A stretch of DNA of 6,702 nucleotides from SAR86 cluster bacterium (GCA_013204195.1 JABMOJ010000075.1:1-6702); one strand, 5' to 3'; counted from the stretch's first letter, positions 1 through 6,702 are shown. Notes: a model not told the origin generated them from the letters alone. Made by a program: numbers and translations.

Positions 1-1
1 A

Positions 2-1195
<1,194 letters not shown>

Positions 1196-1203
1196 GGCGG
1201 CTC

Positions 1204-1836
1204 ATGCAGGATCGAATTACTATTGCAGTGACCAAAGGCGACCGTATTGTTGGGCAGCAGTTGGCGCTGCTCGCTCAGATCGGTATAGAGCCTCACGATG
1301 ATCTGCTGACTTCGCGTAAGTTGGTGTTCACGACGAAGAACCCTAATGTTGAGCTGTTATTGTTGCGGGGCTCTGATGTTGCCACTTACGTGGAACACGG
1401 CATTGCTGATATGGGAATGGCTGGTAGAGATGTCCTGTTGGAGCATGGTGAGCAGGGATATTATCAACCCCTTGATCTCAAATTGGGTCGCTGCCGTATC
1501 ATGGTGGCCGGGTTGAAGGACGAACCGCCTCTACCGGGTCGATTGAGGATCGCGACCAAATTTGTCAAAACGGCAAAGCAATATTATGCCGAACAGGGCG
1601 TTCAGGTCGATATCATCAAACTTTATGGCGCGATGGAATTGGCGCCTGTGACGGGTCTTGCGCATCGAATCGTCGACATCGTTGAAACGGGCAATACGCT
1701 AAAGGCGAATGGTCTGGTGGCGATGGAGCATATTACTGATGTGAGCACGCGATTGATCGTTAACAAGACGGCGATGAAAATGAAATATTCCATTATTCAT
1801 CAGTTAATTGAACAATTGCGCGGCGTCGTTGGCTAA
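1204..1836 (+). CDS. hisG: ATP phosphoribosyltransferase, short-form catalytic subunit HisG
   Basis: HisG condenses ATP with PRPP to give phosphoribosyl-ATP, the first step of histidine synthesis. At 210 residues this is the short form, which lacks the C-terminal histidine-binding domain of the roughly 299-residue E. coli enzyme. Short forms need HisZ as regulatory partner; HisZ is not in this window and must be elsewhere. Family landmarks are TYVEHGIADMGMAG (61-74), IKLYGAMELAP (138-148) and the PRPP-binding segment around ETGNTLKANGL (161-171). The start is supported by alignment to Pseudomonas HisG and by a purine-rich AGGGCGG (1194-1200) ahead of the ATG. The N-terminal motif normally read as S/T-K-G-R appears here as TKGDR (10-14), with one extra Asp. 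Close spacing to murA suggests a shared transcript. Confidence 0.96.
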   Translation: MQDRITIAVTKGDRIVGQQLALLAQIGIEPHDDLLTSRKLVFTTKNPNVELLLLRGSDVATYVEHGIADMGMAGRDVLLEHGEQGYYQPLDLKLGRCRIMVAGLKDEPPLPGRLRIATKFVKTAKQYYAEQGVQVDIIKLYGAMELAPVTGLAHRIVDIVETGNTLKANGLVAMEHITDVSTRLIVNKTAMKMKYSIIHQLIEQLRGVVG

Positions 1837-1887
1837 TTAACAAACCCTGGCGAGTTTTCGGGCCGCTGGGCGCAGCAGACATATCCT

Positions 1888-3204
1888 ATGAAACTGATTA
1901 AACAACTCAATACCCTTGACCCTGGGTTTTCTGACGCATTGGATGCGTTGCTCGAGATCCAGTCGGAAAACCATCAGAATGTTTACCCGATTGTTCGAGA
2001 AATCGTCGATGATGTTCGGCGCGAGGGTGATGCGGCCGTGCTGGCTTTGACCATCAAGCTGGATCGTCTGGCAGTCACCTCGGCGGCGGAGCTTGAGGTC
2101 AGCCGAGAACGAATGGCGGCAGCGTTGGGCGCTATCGATGCTCCGGTTAGAGCAGCGCTAGAAGCTTCGATTGATCGTGTCCGATTTTATCACGAAGAGC
2201 AGAAGCGGGCGGGCGGTGGGCACCAAGACTGGGGCTATACAGACAGCCAGGGCAATCAGCTTGGGCAGATCGTTCGGGCGATGGCGCGCGTAGGTGTATA
2301 TGTTCCGGGTGGTAAGGCCGCTTACCCGTCTTCGGTGATTATGACGGTCATTCCGGCGAAAGTAGCGGGTGTCCGTGAGGTTATTCTGGTTGTTCCGACG
2401 CCCGATGGTCAAGTCAGTGAGTTATTGCTCGCGGCGGCCTTTCTGTGCGGTGTTGATCGTTTGTTTACCGTCGGTGGTGCGCAAGCGATTGCCGCGTTGG
2501 CCTATGGTACTGAGTCTATCCCCAAGGTCGACAAAATTGTCGGGCCAGGGAATATCTATGTCGCGACCGCGAAGGAGTTGGTTTTTGGCGATGTGGGTAT
2601 TGATATGATTGCTGGCCCCTCCGAGGTAGTCATTGTCGCCGATAACGGCGTTGATCCTGAATGGCTGGTGATGGATATGTTTGCTCAGGCTGAGCACGAT
2701 GAGCTGGCGCAGGCGGTATTGATTTCCAAGGATGAGGCCTTGCTCCAGCGAGTCATCGAATTGATTGAAATGAGGCTGCCGGGTATGGTCCGCGAAGAGA
2801 TTATCCGGCGTTCGATTGGTGATCGTGGCGCCTTGATCCTGGCTCAGGATGACGATGAAATTGCCGCTATCGTCAATAAAATCGCGCCAGAGCATCTTGA
2901 ACTTGCCTTGCGGGATGCCGACGAGTTTCTGCCCAGAATTCAGCACGCAGGCGCTATTTTTATCGGTAACCACAGTGCCGAGGTCGTTGGTGATTATAGC
3001 GCTGGGCCGAGTCATGTGTTGCCTACCAGTGGTACTGCCCGGTTTGCATCAGCATTGGGCGTCTACGACTTCCAGGTGCGTAGTTCTGTGATTCGATGCT
3101 CCGCCGCAGGGGCCGTGAGTTTGAGCCGTGACGCGGCGATTCTTGCTGCCGAGGAGGGCCTAGAGGCGCATGCGCGGTCGGCTGAGTTTCGGGTTCGAGG
3201 GTAG
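1888..3204 (+). CDS. hisD: histidinol dehydrogenase HisD
   Basis: HisD oxidises L-histidinol to L-histidine in two NAD+-dependent steps, the last reactions of the pathway; it is a cytoplasmic zinc enzyme. The 438-residue length is normal. Residues matching the known E. coli zinc ligands are Gln267 and His270 (in AQAEHDE), Asp369 (in GDYSAGPSH) and His428 (in LEAHARSAE). The catalytic Glu-His pair is 335-336 (in APEHLEL). The family signature IDMIAGPSE is at 238-246 and VGPGN at 218-222. The ATG at 1888 gives an N-terminus that aligns with Pseudomonas HisD, although the 51-base gap after hisG shows no convincing Shine-Dalgarno sequence. In Pseudomonas hisC follows; here zapE begins 6 bases after the stop, so the histidinol-phosphate aminotransferase must be encoded elsewhere. 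Confidence 0.97.
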   Translation: MKLIKQLNTLDPGFSDALDALLEIQSENHQNVYPIVREIVDDVRREGDAAVLALTIKLDRLAVTSAAELEVSRERMAAALGAIDAPVRAALEASIDRVRFYHEEQKRAGGGHQDWGYTDSQGNQLGQIVRAMARVGVYVPGGKAAYPSSVIMTVIPAKVAGVREVILVVPTPDGQVSELLLAAAFLCGVDRLFTVGGAQAIAALAYGTESIPKVDKIVGPGNIYVATAKELVFGDVGIDMIAGPSEVVIVADNGVDPEWLVMDMFAQAEHDELAQAVLISKDEALLQRVIELIEMRLPGMVREEIIRRSIGDRGALILAQDDDEIAAIVNKIAPEHLELALRDADEFLPRIQHAGAIFIGNHSAEVVGDYSAGPSHVLPTSGTARFASALGVYDFQVRSSVIRCSAAGAVSLSRDAAILAAEEGLEAHARSAEFRVRG

Positions 3205-3210
3205 TTTCGG

Positions 3211-4338
3211 GTGGATATGCTGCGCCAGGGGCCTGCCAAAACCTATCGGGACGTCGTTGCCAGTGGCGAAATTCAGTCGGACAGCGCGCAGCTAGAGGCT
3301 GTTGAGCACCTGCAGCGACTGTACGATGTTCTTGTGGCGTCAAATTCAACGCCAGACAGATCCGAAGCTGGCTGGCTTAAACGTCTGTTGAGCCTGCCTG
3401 TGCGGCGCCAGCAGCAGGATTCGATTAAGGGTCTGTACTTCTGGGGGGGGGTTGGTCGGGGCAAGACCTATTTGATGGATCTGTTTTATGAGTCGTTGCC
3501 TTTTGCGGGCAAGCAACGAATGCACTTCCATCGATTTATGCGTCATGTTCACCAGCAGTTGCATTTGCTCCAAGGTGAGGCGAACCCGCTGCGCAAAATC
3601 CCGGGCGATCTTGCGCAGCAGTGCCGAGTGCTGTGTTTTGATGAATTTTTTGTCTCGGACATCACCGACGCGATGATCTTGGCCGGGTTGCTGGAGGCGC
3701 TGTTAGATCATGGTGTCGTCCTGGTCGCGACATCGAATGTGGCGCCGAAGAATCTTTATCGTGAGGGTCTGCAGCGGAGCAAGTTTCTGCCAGCCATAGC
3801 CTTGCTTGAAGCGCGTACGACAATATTGAATGTTGATGGCGGCGTCGATTATCGCTTGCGAGTACTGCAAGACGCAGAAATCTATCATGCGCCGTTGGAT
3901 GCCCAGGCGGATGAGGGGTTAGCGCGGAGTTTTAGGGCGCTGTCGCCTGATATGGGCGAGCCGAATATGTTGCTTGAGATTGAGGGGCGGCACATACCGA
4001 CCCGTTACTGCGGTGACGGTGTGGTCTGGTTTGAGTTTAGCGCTTTGTGCGAGGGTCCGAGAAGTCAAAATGACTACATCGAGCTGGCGATGTTATACCA
4101 AACTGTGCTCGTGAGTAATGTGCCGCAGTTCACTGTGCGCCATGAAGATGCCGCGCGCAGATTTATTAGCCTGATCGATGAGTTTTATGACCATAATGTG
4201 AAATTAATCTTGTCTGCGGCAGTGTCAGTGCTTGAGCTTTACCAGGGTGAACGGTTAGGCTTCGAGTTCCAGCGTACCGAGAGCCGCTTGCAGGAAATGC
4301 AGTCGGAGGAGTATCTGGCCCGCGAGCACCACCCCTGA
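3211..4338 (+). CDS. zapE: cell division ATPase ZapE (AFG1-like)
   Basis: ZapE is an AFG1-family P-loop ATPase which in E. coli associates with the Z ring and affects FtsZ bundling, mattering mainly under stress. The Walker A motif is GGVGRGKT (79-86), Walker B is VLCFDEF (140-146), and an ATSN sensor-like segment lies at 173-176. The C-terminal half is typical of the family, with DYIELA (288-293), RRFISLIDEFYDHNVKL (316-332) and FEFQRTESRLQEMQSEEYL (351-369). The GTG start gives 375 residues, the E. coli length; an in-frame ATG at 3217 would shorten it by two residues, and the sequence does not settle the choice. A GAGG at 3197-3200 lies 10 bases before the GTG. The gene begins 6 bases after hisD, implying transcription with the his genes. 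The first Gly codons of Walker A lie in a run of nine G's. Confidence 0.95.
   Translation: MDMLRQGPAKTYRDVVASGEIQSDSAQLEAVEHLQRLYDVLVASNSTPDRSEAGWLKRLLSLPVRRQQQDSIKGLYFWGGVGRGKTYLMDLFYESLPFAGKQRMHFHRFMRHVHQQLHLLQGEANPLRKIPGDLAQQCRVLCFDEFFVSDITDAMILAGLLEALLDHGVVLVATSNVAPKNLYREGLQRSKFLPAIALLEARTTILNVDGGVDYRLRVLQDAEIYHAPLDAQADEGLARSFRALSPDMGEPNMLLEIEGRHIPTRYCGDGVVWFEFSALCEGPRSQNDYIELAMLYQTVLVSNVPQFTVRHEDAARRFISLIDEFYDHNVKLILSAAVSVLELYQGERLGFEFQRTESRLQEMQSEEYLAREHHP
3443..3451 (+). repeat. G9 homopolymer tract inside zapE Walker A
   Basis: Nine consecutive G's span the codons for Trp78, Gly79, Gly80 and the first base of Val81 in zapE. The reading frame is intact here. A one-base slip would shift the frame at the start of the P-loop and destroy the ATPase, so the tract is both a possible slippage site and a likely place for sequencing error. 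Confidence 0.95.
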
Positions 4339-4376
4339 TGAGCCTTAAATTAGCTCGGTATACAGCATTGCCGCTT

Positions 4377-4406
4377 TTGACAAGGTTTTTCCCGTGGATT
4401 TGTGTT
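4377..4406 (+). promoter_or_regulatory. candidate sigma70 promoter for rplM-rpsI
   Basis: A perfect TTGACA -35 box lies at 4377-4382, 39 bases after the zapE stop. The best -10 partner at acceptable spacing is TGTGTT (4401-4406, 18-base spacer), which matches only three of six consensus positions. Initiation near 4413 would give an rplM leader of about 80 bases. The position in the only large gap before a ribosomal protein operon supports the call; the poor -10 box weakens it. Confidence 0.4.
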
Positions 4407-4410
4407 GCAC

Positions 4411-4491
4411 GGAGTTGCTGGGTTGGGTAACATGCGCCCTCCCGAAATCCTGGTTGAGCCAGGTGTGTTTTTCCAACATAACGGTTTATCC
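4411..4491 (+). promoter_or_regulatory. putative rplM mRNA leader with two stem-loops
   Basis: Two adjacent inverted repeats lie between the candidate promoter and the rplM ATG. The first pairs GGG (4420-4422) and GGG (4425-4427) with CCC (4437-4439) and CCC (4441-4443) around a 9-base loop. The second is CCTGG/CCAGG (4449-4453 with 4459-4463) with a 5-base loop, followed after four bases by TTTTT (4468-4472). No strong Shine-Dalgarno sequence precedes the ATG; the best is AACGG at 4480-4484. In E. coli the rplM-rpsI operon is autogenously controlled by L13 through its leader, so this could be the corresponding operator. Whether these stems resemble the E. coli element cannot be judged here. 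The second stem plus T run could also act as a weak terminator. Confidence 0.35.
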
Positions 4492-4920
4492 ATGAAAACA
4501 ATATCAGCGAAAAAAGAAACAGCGAAGCACAGTTGGTACGTCGTCGACGCCACTGATAAGACCCTGGGCCGGATGGCGACAGAGATTGCCAACCGTCTGC
4601 GCGGCAAGCATAAAGCCGAATTTACCCCTCACGTCGATACCGGTGACTATATTGTCGTTGTTAACGCCGAAAAAGTGCGGGTGACTGGCAACAAAACCAC
4701 TGACAAGGTGTATTATCACCACACGGGTTTTCCCGGCGGTATCAAGTCGATTACTTTTGACAAGTTGATTGACAAGGCGCCGGAGCGAATTATCCAGAAA
4801 GCGGTCAAGGGTATGATGCCGAAAAACAAGCTCAGTTACTCCATGTTGACCAAACTTAAGGTTTACGCTGGTAGCGAGCACCCACATACGGCGCAACAGC
4901 CGCAAGTACTTGAACTATAG
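4492..4920 (+). CDS. rplM: 50S ribosomal protein L13
   Basis: L13 (uL13) is a 23S rRNA-binding protein that joins the large subunit early in assembly. The product is 142 residues, exactly the E. coli length. It carries the family's conserved core: [19 protein letters not shown] (15-33), [19 protein letters not shown] (35-53), [20 protein letters not shown] (64-83) and the C-terminal [18 protein letters not shown] (121-138). The ATG at 4492 reproduces the MKT-x-x-AK start of the family. The frame stays open upstream to a GTG at 4402, but those 30 extra codons have no counterpart in L13. rpsI follows 13 bases later, the usual rplM-rpsI pair. Confidence 0.98.
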   Translation: MKTISAKKETAKHSWYVVDATDKTLGRMATEIANRLRGKHKAEFTPHVDTGDYIVVVNAEKVRVTGNKTTDKVYYHHTGFPGGIKSITFDKLIDKAPERIIQKAVKGMMPKNKLSYSMLTKLKVYAGSEHPHTAQQPQVLEL

Positions 4921-4933
4921 TTAAGGCTTATCT

Positions 4934-5320
4934 ATGACGCAGTATTACGGAACAGGAAGAAGAAAGTCGTCCAAGGCCAGGGTCTTCATGACGGTTGGGC
5001 AGGGCAATATCGTCGTCAACGACAAGCCCCTCGACCTTTATTTTGGTCGTGAAACGGCGCGGATGATCGTTCGTCAGCCCCTCGAGCTCGTTGAAATGAA
5101 AGACAAGTTCGATTTTTACGTGACTGTCCGCGGTGGTGGTGGTTCTGGCCAAGCGGGCGCGATTCGTCATGGTATTACTCGAGCGTTGATGGAGTACGAC
5201 GAAACACTGCGTCCATCTTTACGCAAAGCGGGCTTCGTGACTCGTGATGCTCGCGTCGTTGAGCGTAAGAAAGTTGGTTTACGTAAGGCCCGAAAGAAGC
5301 CTCAGTTCTCCAAGCGATAG
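4934..5320 (+). CDS. rpsI: 30S ribosomal protein S9
   Basis: S9 (uS9) sits in the head of the small subunit, and its basic C-terminal tail reaches the P-site tRNA. The product is 128 residues (130 in E. coli). It shows [16 protein letters not shown] (3-18), [18 protein letters not shown] (36-53), [20 protein letters not shown] (71-90) and the invariant lysine- and arginine-rich end KKPQFSKR (121-128). The Arg that contacts tRNA is the final residue, so the tail is intact. A TAAGG Shine-Dalgarno sequence (4922-4926) lies 7 bases before the ATG. It is transcribed with rplM across a 13-base gap. The stop codon is followed by the structured rpsI-petA spacer. Confidence 0.98.
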   Translation: MTQYYGTGRRKSSKARVFMTVGQGNIVVNDKPLDLYFGRETARMIVRQPLELVEMKDKFDFYVTVRGGGGSGQAGAIRHGITRALMEYDETLRPSLRKAGFVTRDARVVERKKVGLRKARKKPQFSKR

Positions 5321-5334
5321 TCTATTGCTTCAGC

Positions 5335-5366
5335 CAGTGGCCATGGGACAAATCTTGTGGCCATTG
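5335..5366 (+). other. 14-bp stem-loop downstream of rpsI
   Basis: Starting 14 bases after the rpsI stop, 5335-5348 pairs with 5353-5366 around the 4-base loop CAAA. I count 14 consecutive pairs, ten Watson-Crick and four G-U, with a GC-rich core of TGGCCA on both arms. The following bases are GCGTTTCTGG, so the T tract is too poor for a textbook intrinsic terminator. It may be a 3' end or processing stem for the rplM-rpsI mRNA, or the first stem of an attenuator. A weaker hairpin (CTGG-c-GT with AC-a-CCAG, 5372-5392) follows. Confidence 0.55.
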
Positions 5367-5432
5367 CGTTTCTGGCGTCGTGATAACACCAGTAAAGGAT
5401 CTTCCGCTGAGGCGCATTTTAAGCTTCGAATG

Positions 5433-5441
5433 TGCTAACAT
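5433..5441 (+). promoter_or_regulatory. weak candidate extended -10 box for petA
   Basis: TGC followed by TAACAT (5436-5441) fits an extended -10 element, with four of six matches to TATAAT. No good -35 box lies at normal spacing. Initiation would fall near 5448, about 20 bases before the terminator-like hairpin, so transcripts from here would still have to cross it. An alternative -10 is TTTAAT at 5450-5455, also without a -35 partner. Confidence 0.2.
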
Positions 5442-5453
5442 TGGCGGACTTTA

Positions 5454-5522
5454 ATGATAAACCATCGGCAGCCACTGGCTGTTTTTTGCTGTGGTATTGG
5501 GGGGAGAAATCATCTTGAGTGA
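5454..5522 (+). CDS. possible 22-codon leader ORF overlapping petA start
   Basis: ATG at 5454 opens a 22-codon frame that ends in TGA at 5520-5522, overlapping the first 8 bases of petA in another frame. GGCGGA (5443-5448) lies 5 bases upstream and could serve as a ribosome binding site. The frame runs right through the terminator hairpin and its T tract, then encodes two adjacent Cys residues. If translated, it could unfold the hairpin and couple translation to petA. So short a frame is easily due to chance, and there is no homology argument for it. Confidence 0.2.
   Translation: MINHRQPLAVFCCGIGGRNHLE
5469..5487 (+). terminator. intrinsic-terminator-like hairpin upstream of petA
   Basis: CAGCC (5469-5473) pairs with GGCTG (5477-5481) around a 3-base ACT loop, directly followed by TTTTTT (5482-5487). 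Two outer G-T pairs could lengthen the stem at the cost of the T tract. The form is that of a short intrinsic terminator. The tract ends 27 bases before the petA TTG, which leaves no room for a complete promoter and leader downstream. Transcription of petA must therefore read through it, whether it comes from rpsI or from a spacer promoter. Confidence 0.55.
5501..5506 (+). promoter_or_regulatory. Shine-Dalgarno sequence fixing the petA TTG start
   Basis: GGGGAG sits 8 bases before TTG at 5515. The alternative in-frame GTG at 5491 lies upstream of this site and has no purine-rich sequence of its own. The spacing points to TTG as the initiation codon. Confidence 0.75.
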
Positions 5523-6114
5523 TGAGGGGATTAACGCACCGCGTCGTAATTTTTTAATCGGCGCGACGTCAGTGATAGGCTCAGCGGGTGTTGTAGGTGT
5601 TGCCATTCCGTTTATCGGATCCTGGAATCCCAGCGCCAAGGCGTTGGCTGCAGGCGCACCAGTTAAGGTCGACATCAGTCGGATGGAGCCGGGGGATATC
5701 CTCGGACCAATTCCAGCTTGGCGTGACAAACCCGTATTCATTGTCAAGCGTACGGACGAGATGCTGGCTAGCTTGAGCAGCAAAACCTCTCGGTTGGCAG
5801 ATCCCGATTCCTTAGAAAATCAGCAGCCAGAATATGCTCGCAACGAAACTCGGTCGATCCGCCCGGATTTGTTGGTGCTGATAGGTATCTGTACTCATCT
5901 AGGCTGCTCGCCTAAATTCAAACCTGAAGTAACGCCTCAAGAATTTGATCCTGAATGGGTGGGCGGGTTTTATTGTCCATGCCATGGCTCTAAGTTTGAT
6001 ATGTCTGGGCGGGTCTACAGTGGCGTGCCGGCTCCTACGAACCTTGAGGTTCCGCCTTATTACTATGAAGATGACTCAGTCCTTGTGATTGGCGAAGACA
6101 AGGGAGTAGCGTAA
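5515..6114 (+). CDS. petA: ubiquinol-cytochrome c reductase Rieske iron-sulfur subunit
   Basis: This is the Rieske 2Fe-2S subunit of the cytochrome bc1 complex, which takes the first electron from ubiquinol and passes it to cytochrome c1 on the periplasmic side. From the TTG start it has 199 residues. The N-terminus has a twin-arginine motif (PRRNFLI, 9-15) followed by one hydrophobic anchor of about 20 residues (15-34), as expected for a Tat-inserted Rieske protein. Cluster box 1 is CTHLGC (126-131) and box 2 is CPCHGS (154-159). Predicted ligands are Cys126, His128, Cys154 and His157, with Cys131-Cys156 as the disulfide. Phe161 stands where many ubiquinol-oxidising Rieske proteins have Tyr. 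The start matches the Pseudomonas N-terminus (MSNDGVNAGRR) and a well-placed GGGGAG. The stop overlaps the petB ATG by one base (TAATG). Confidence 0.97.
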   Translation: MSDEGINAPRRNFLIGATSVIGSAGVVGVAIPFIGSWNPSAKALAAGAPVKVDISRMEPGDILGPIPAWRDKPVFIVKRTDEMLASLSSKTSRLADPDSLENQQPEYARNETRSIRPDLLVLIGICTHLGCSPKFKPEVTPQEFDPEWVGGFYCPCHGSKFDMSGRVYSGVPAPTNLEVPPYYYEDDSVLVIGEDKGVA

Positions 6115-6702
6115 TGGCAAAATTGGAACAGCAGTTGAAAAACATCATGCGTTGGGTCGATGACCGGTTACCGGTTACGGAAACCTATGAAAAGCATATG
6201 TCAAAGTACTATGCGCCTAAAAATTTCAATATCTGGTACATCTTTGGTGTATTGGCCTTTGTGGTTCTGGTGAATCAATTGTTAACCGGTATCTGGTTAA
6301 CAATGAGCTATACGCCAACAGGGGAAGGTGCTTTCAAGTCGATCGAATACATCATGCGAGATGTGGAATATGGCTGGTTGTTACGCTATATGCATTCTAC
6401 GGGCGCATCAGCATTTTTCGTAGTGGTCTATCTGCATATGTTTCGTGGGTTGATGTATGGTTCTTACCAGAAACCGAGAGAACTGATCTGGGTCTTCGGT
6501 ATGCTGATATATTTGGCACTGATGGCTGAAGGCTTTTTTGGATACTTGTTACCTTGGGGAAACATGTCCTACTGGGGTGCGCAGGTGATCGTATCTCTGG
6601 CCGGTGCTATCCCTGTGGTGGGCGATAGTCTGGCAGTGTGGGTGCGCGGCGATTTCAACATGTCAGGCATCACACTGAACCGGTTCTTCGCGCTGCATGT
6701 CG
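6114..6702 (+). CDS. petB: cytochrome b of the bc1 complex (3' partial)
   Basis: Cytochrome b is the integral membrane subunit that carries hemes bL and bH and both quinone sites. The window holds 196 residues from the ATG and then ends inside the gene; a full proteobacterial protein is about 400. Visible membrane segments are roughly 40-62, 95-115 and 124-145. His94 (RYMHSTGAS) and His108 (YLHMF) are the helix B heme ligands. His195 (RFFALHV) matches the first helix D ligand, and its partner 14 residues on lies beyond the window. LLPWGNMSYWGAQ (145-157) is the conserved C to cd region near the quinol oxidation site; the PEWY motif is also outside. The start overlaps the petA stop, with AAGGGAG (6100-6106) 7 bases before it, indicating coupled translation. 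petC (cytochrome c1) would be expected next. Confidence 0.97.
   Translation, partial: MAKLEQQLKNIMRWVDDRLPVTETYEKHMSKYYAPKNFNIWYIFGVLAFVVLVNQLLTGIWLTMSYTPTGEGAFKSIEYIMRDVEYGWLLRYMHSTGASAFFVVVYLHMFRGLMYGSYQKPRELIWVFGMLIYLALMAEGFFGYLLPWGNMSYWGAQVIVSLAGAIPVVGDSLAVWVRGDFNMSGITLNRFFALHV

Larger units (their letters stand above)
5331..5481 (+). repeat. 11-bp inverted repeat linking the two spacer hairpins
   Basis: CAGCCAGTGGC at 5331-5341 is the exact reverse complement of GCCACTGGCTG at 5471-5481, with 129 bases between the arms. The upstream arm shares 7 bases with the post-rpsI stem-loop, and the downstream arm is nearly the whole terminator hairpin. In RNA the long-range pairing therefore excludes both local hairpins. 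Because the downstream site is itself almost palindromic, the two sites also match as direct repeats at 10 of 11 positions. Confidence 0.6.

Noticed and set aside
2422..3015. 197-codon open frame on the - strand inside hisD
   Set aside because: It is antisense to a well-supported conserved gene, resembles no family I recognise and has no separate regulatory context. The same applies to the - strand frame at 716-1138 inside murA.
4402..4491. Extension of rplM upstream to an in-frame GTG at 4402
   Set aside because: The extra 30 codons have no counterpart in L13, cross the leader stem-loops and overlap the candidate promoter. The ATG at 4492 gives exactly 142 residues and the family N-terminus.
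5337..5364. Two copies of GTGGCCAT, 20 bases apart, as possible protein operators
   Set aside because: They are the palindromic arms of the 14-bp stem-loop, which explains the repeat more simply.
5335..5371. Post-rpsI stem-loop as a standard intrinsic terminator
   Set aside because: The stem is good, but only TTT follows, offset by CG and interrupted by C, so I list it as a stem-loop and not as a terminator.
5244..5438. 64-codon + strand frame across the end of rpsI and the spacer
   Set aside because: Its first part is out of frame within the conserved rpsI tail, and it runs through the stem-loops without recognisable protein character.
5491..5514. GTG at 5491 as the petA start
   Set aside because: It has no Shine-Dalgarno sequence, and its 8 codons lie across the good one used by the TTG at 5515. 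They also have no match in the Rieske N-terminus.

Overview
The window is an ordinary-looking piece of a gammaproteobacterial chromosome with moderate GC. It holds eight protein genes, all on the + strand and tightly packed: murA (5' end missing), hisG, hisD, zapE, rplM, rpsI, petA and petB (3' end missing). The proteins resemble Pseudomonas and E. coli homologues throughout. The gene order is a compacted version of the murA-hisG-hisD ... zapE ... rplM-rpsI-petABC neighbourhood that I recall from Pseudomonas. The short-form HisG and the cytochrome bc1 genes argue against an enteric bacterium. A marine or Cellvibrionales/Oceanospirillales-like gammaproteobacterium would fit, but that placement is inference.

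Layout. Bases 2-3204 carry murA (peptidoglycan precursor synthesis), hisG and hisD (first and last enzymes of histidine synthesis). The gaps are 8 and 51 bases. zapE (cell-division ATPase) follows hisD after only 6 bases and starts with GTG, so it is probably co-transcribed with the his genes; hisC, which follows hisD in Pseudomonas, is not at this position. A 153-base gap holds a perfect TTGACA -35 box and two small stem-loops, probably the promoter and leader of rplM-rpsI (ribosomal proteins L13 and S9). A second gap of 194 bases separates rpsI from petA, which has a TTG start and overlaps petB by one base. petA and petB encode the Rieske and cytochrome b subunits of the bc1 complex.

The part most worth a second look is the rpsI-petA gap. 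It contains a 14-bp stem-loop just after rpsI, a terminator-shaped hairpin with six T's ending only 27 bases before petA, and an 11-base perfect complementarity between the 5' arm region of the first stem and the terminator hairpin. The two folds exclude each other, as in transcription attenuators. A 22-codon open frame runs through the terminator and overlaps the petA start. This suggests conditional read-through into the bc1 operon. It is a sequence-based hypothesis only. No mobile elements, tRNAs, rRNAs, CRISPR arrays or broken genes were seen.
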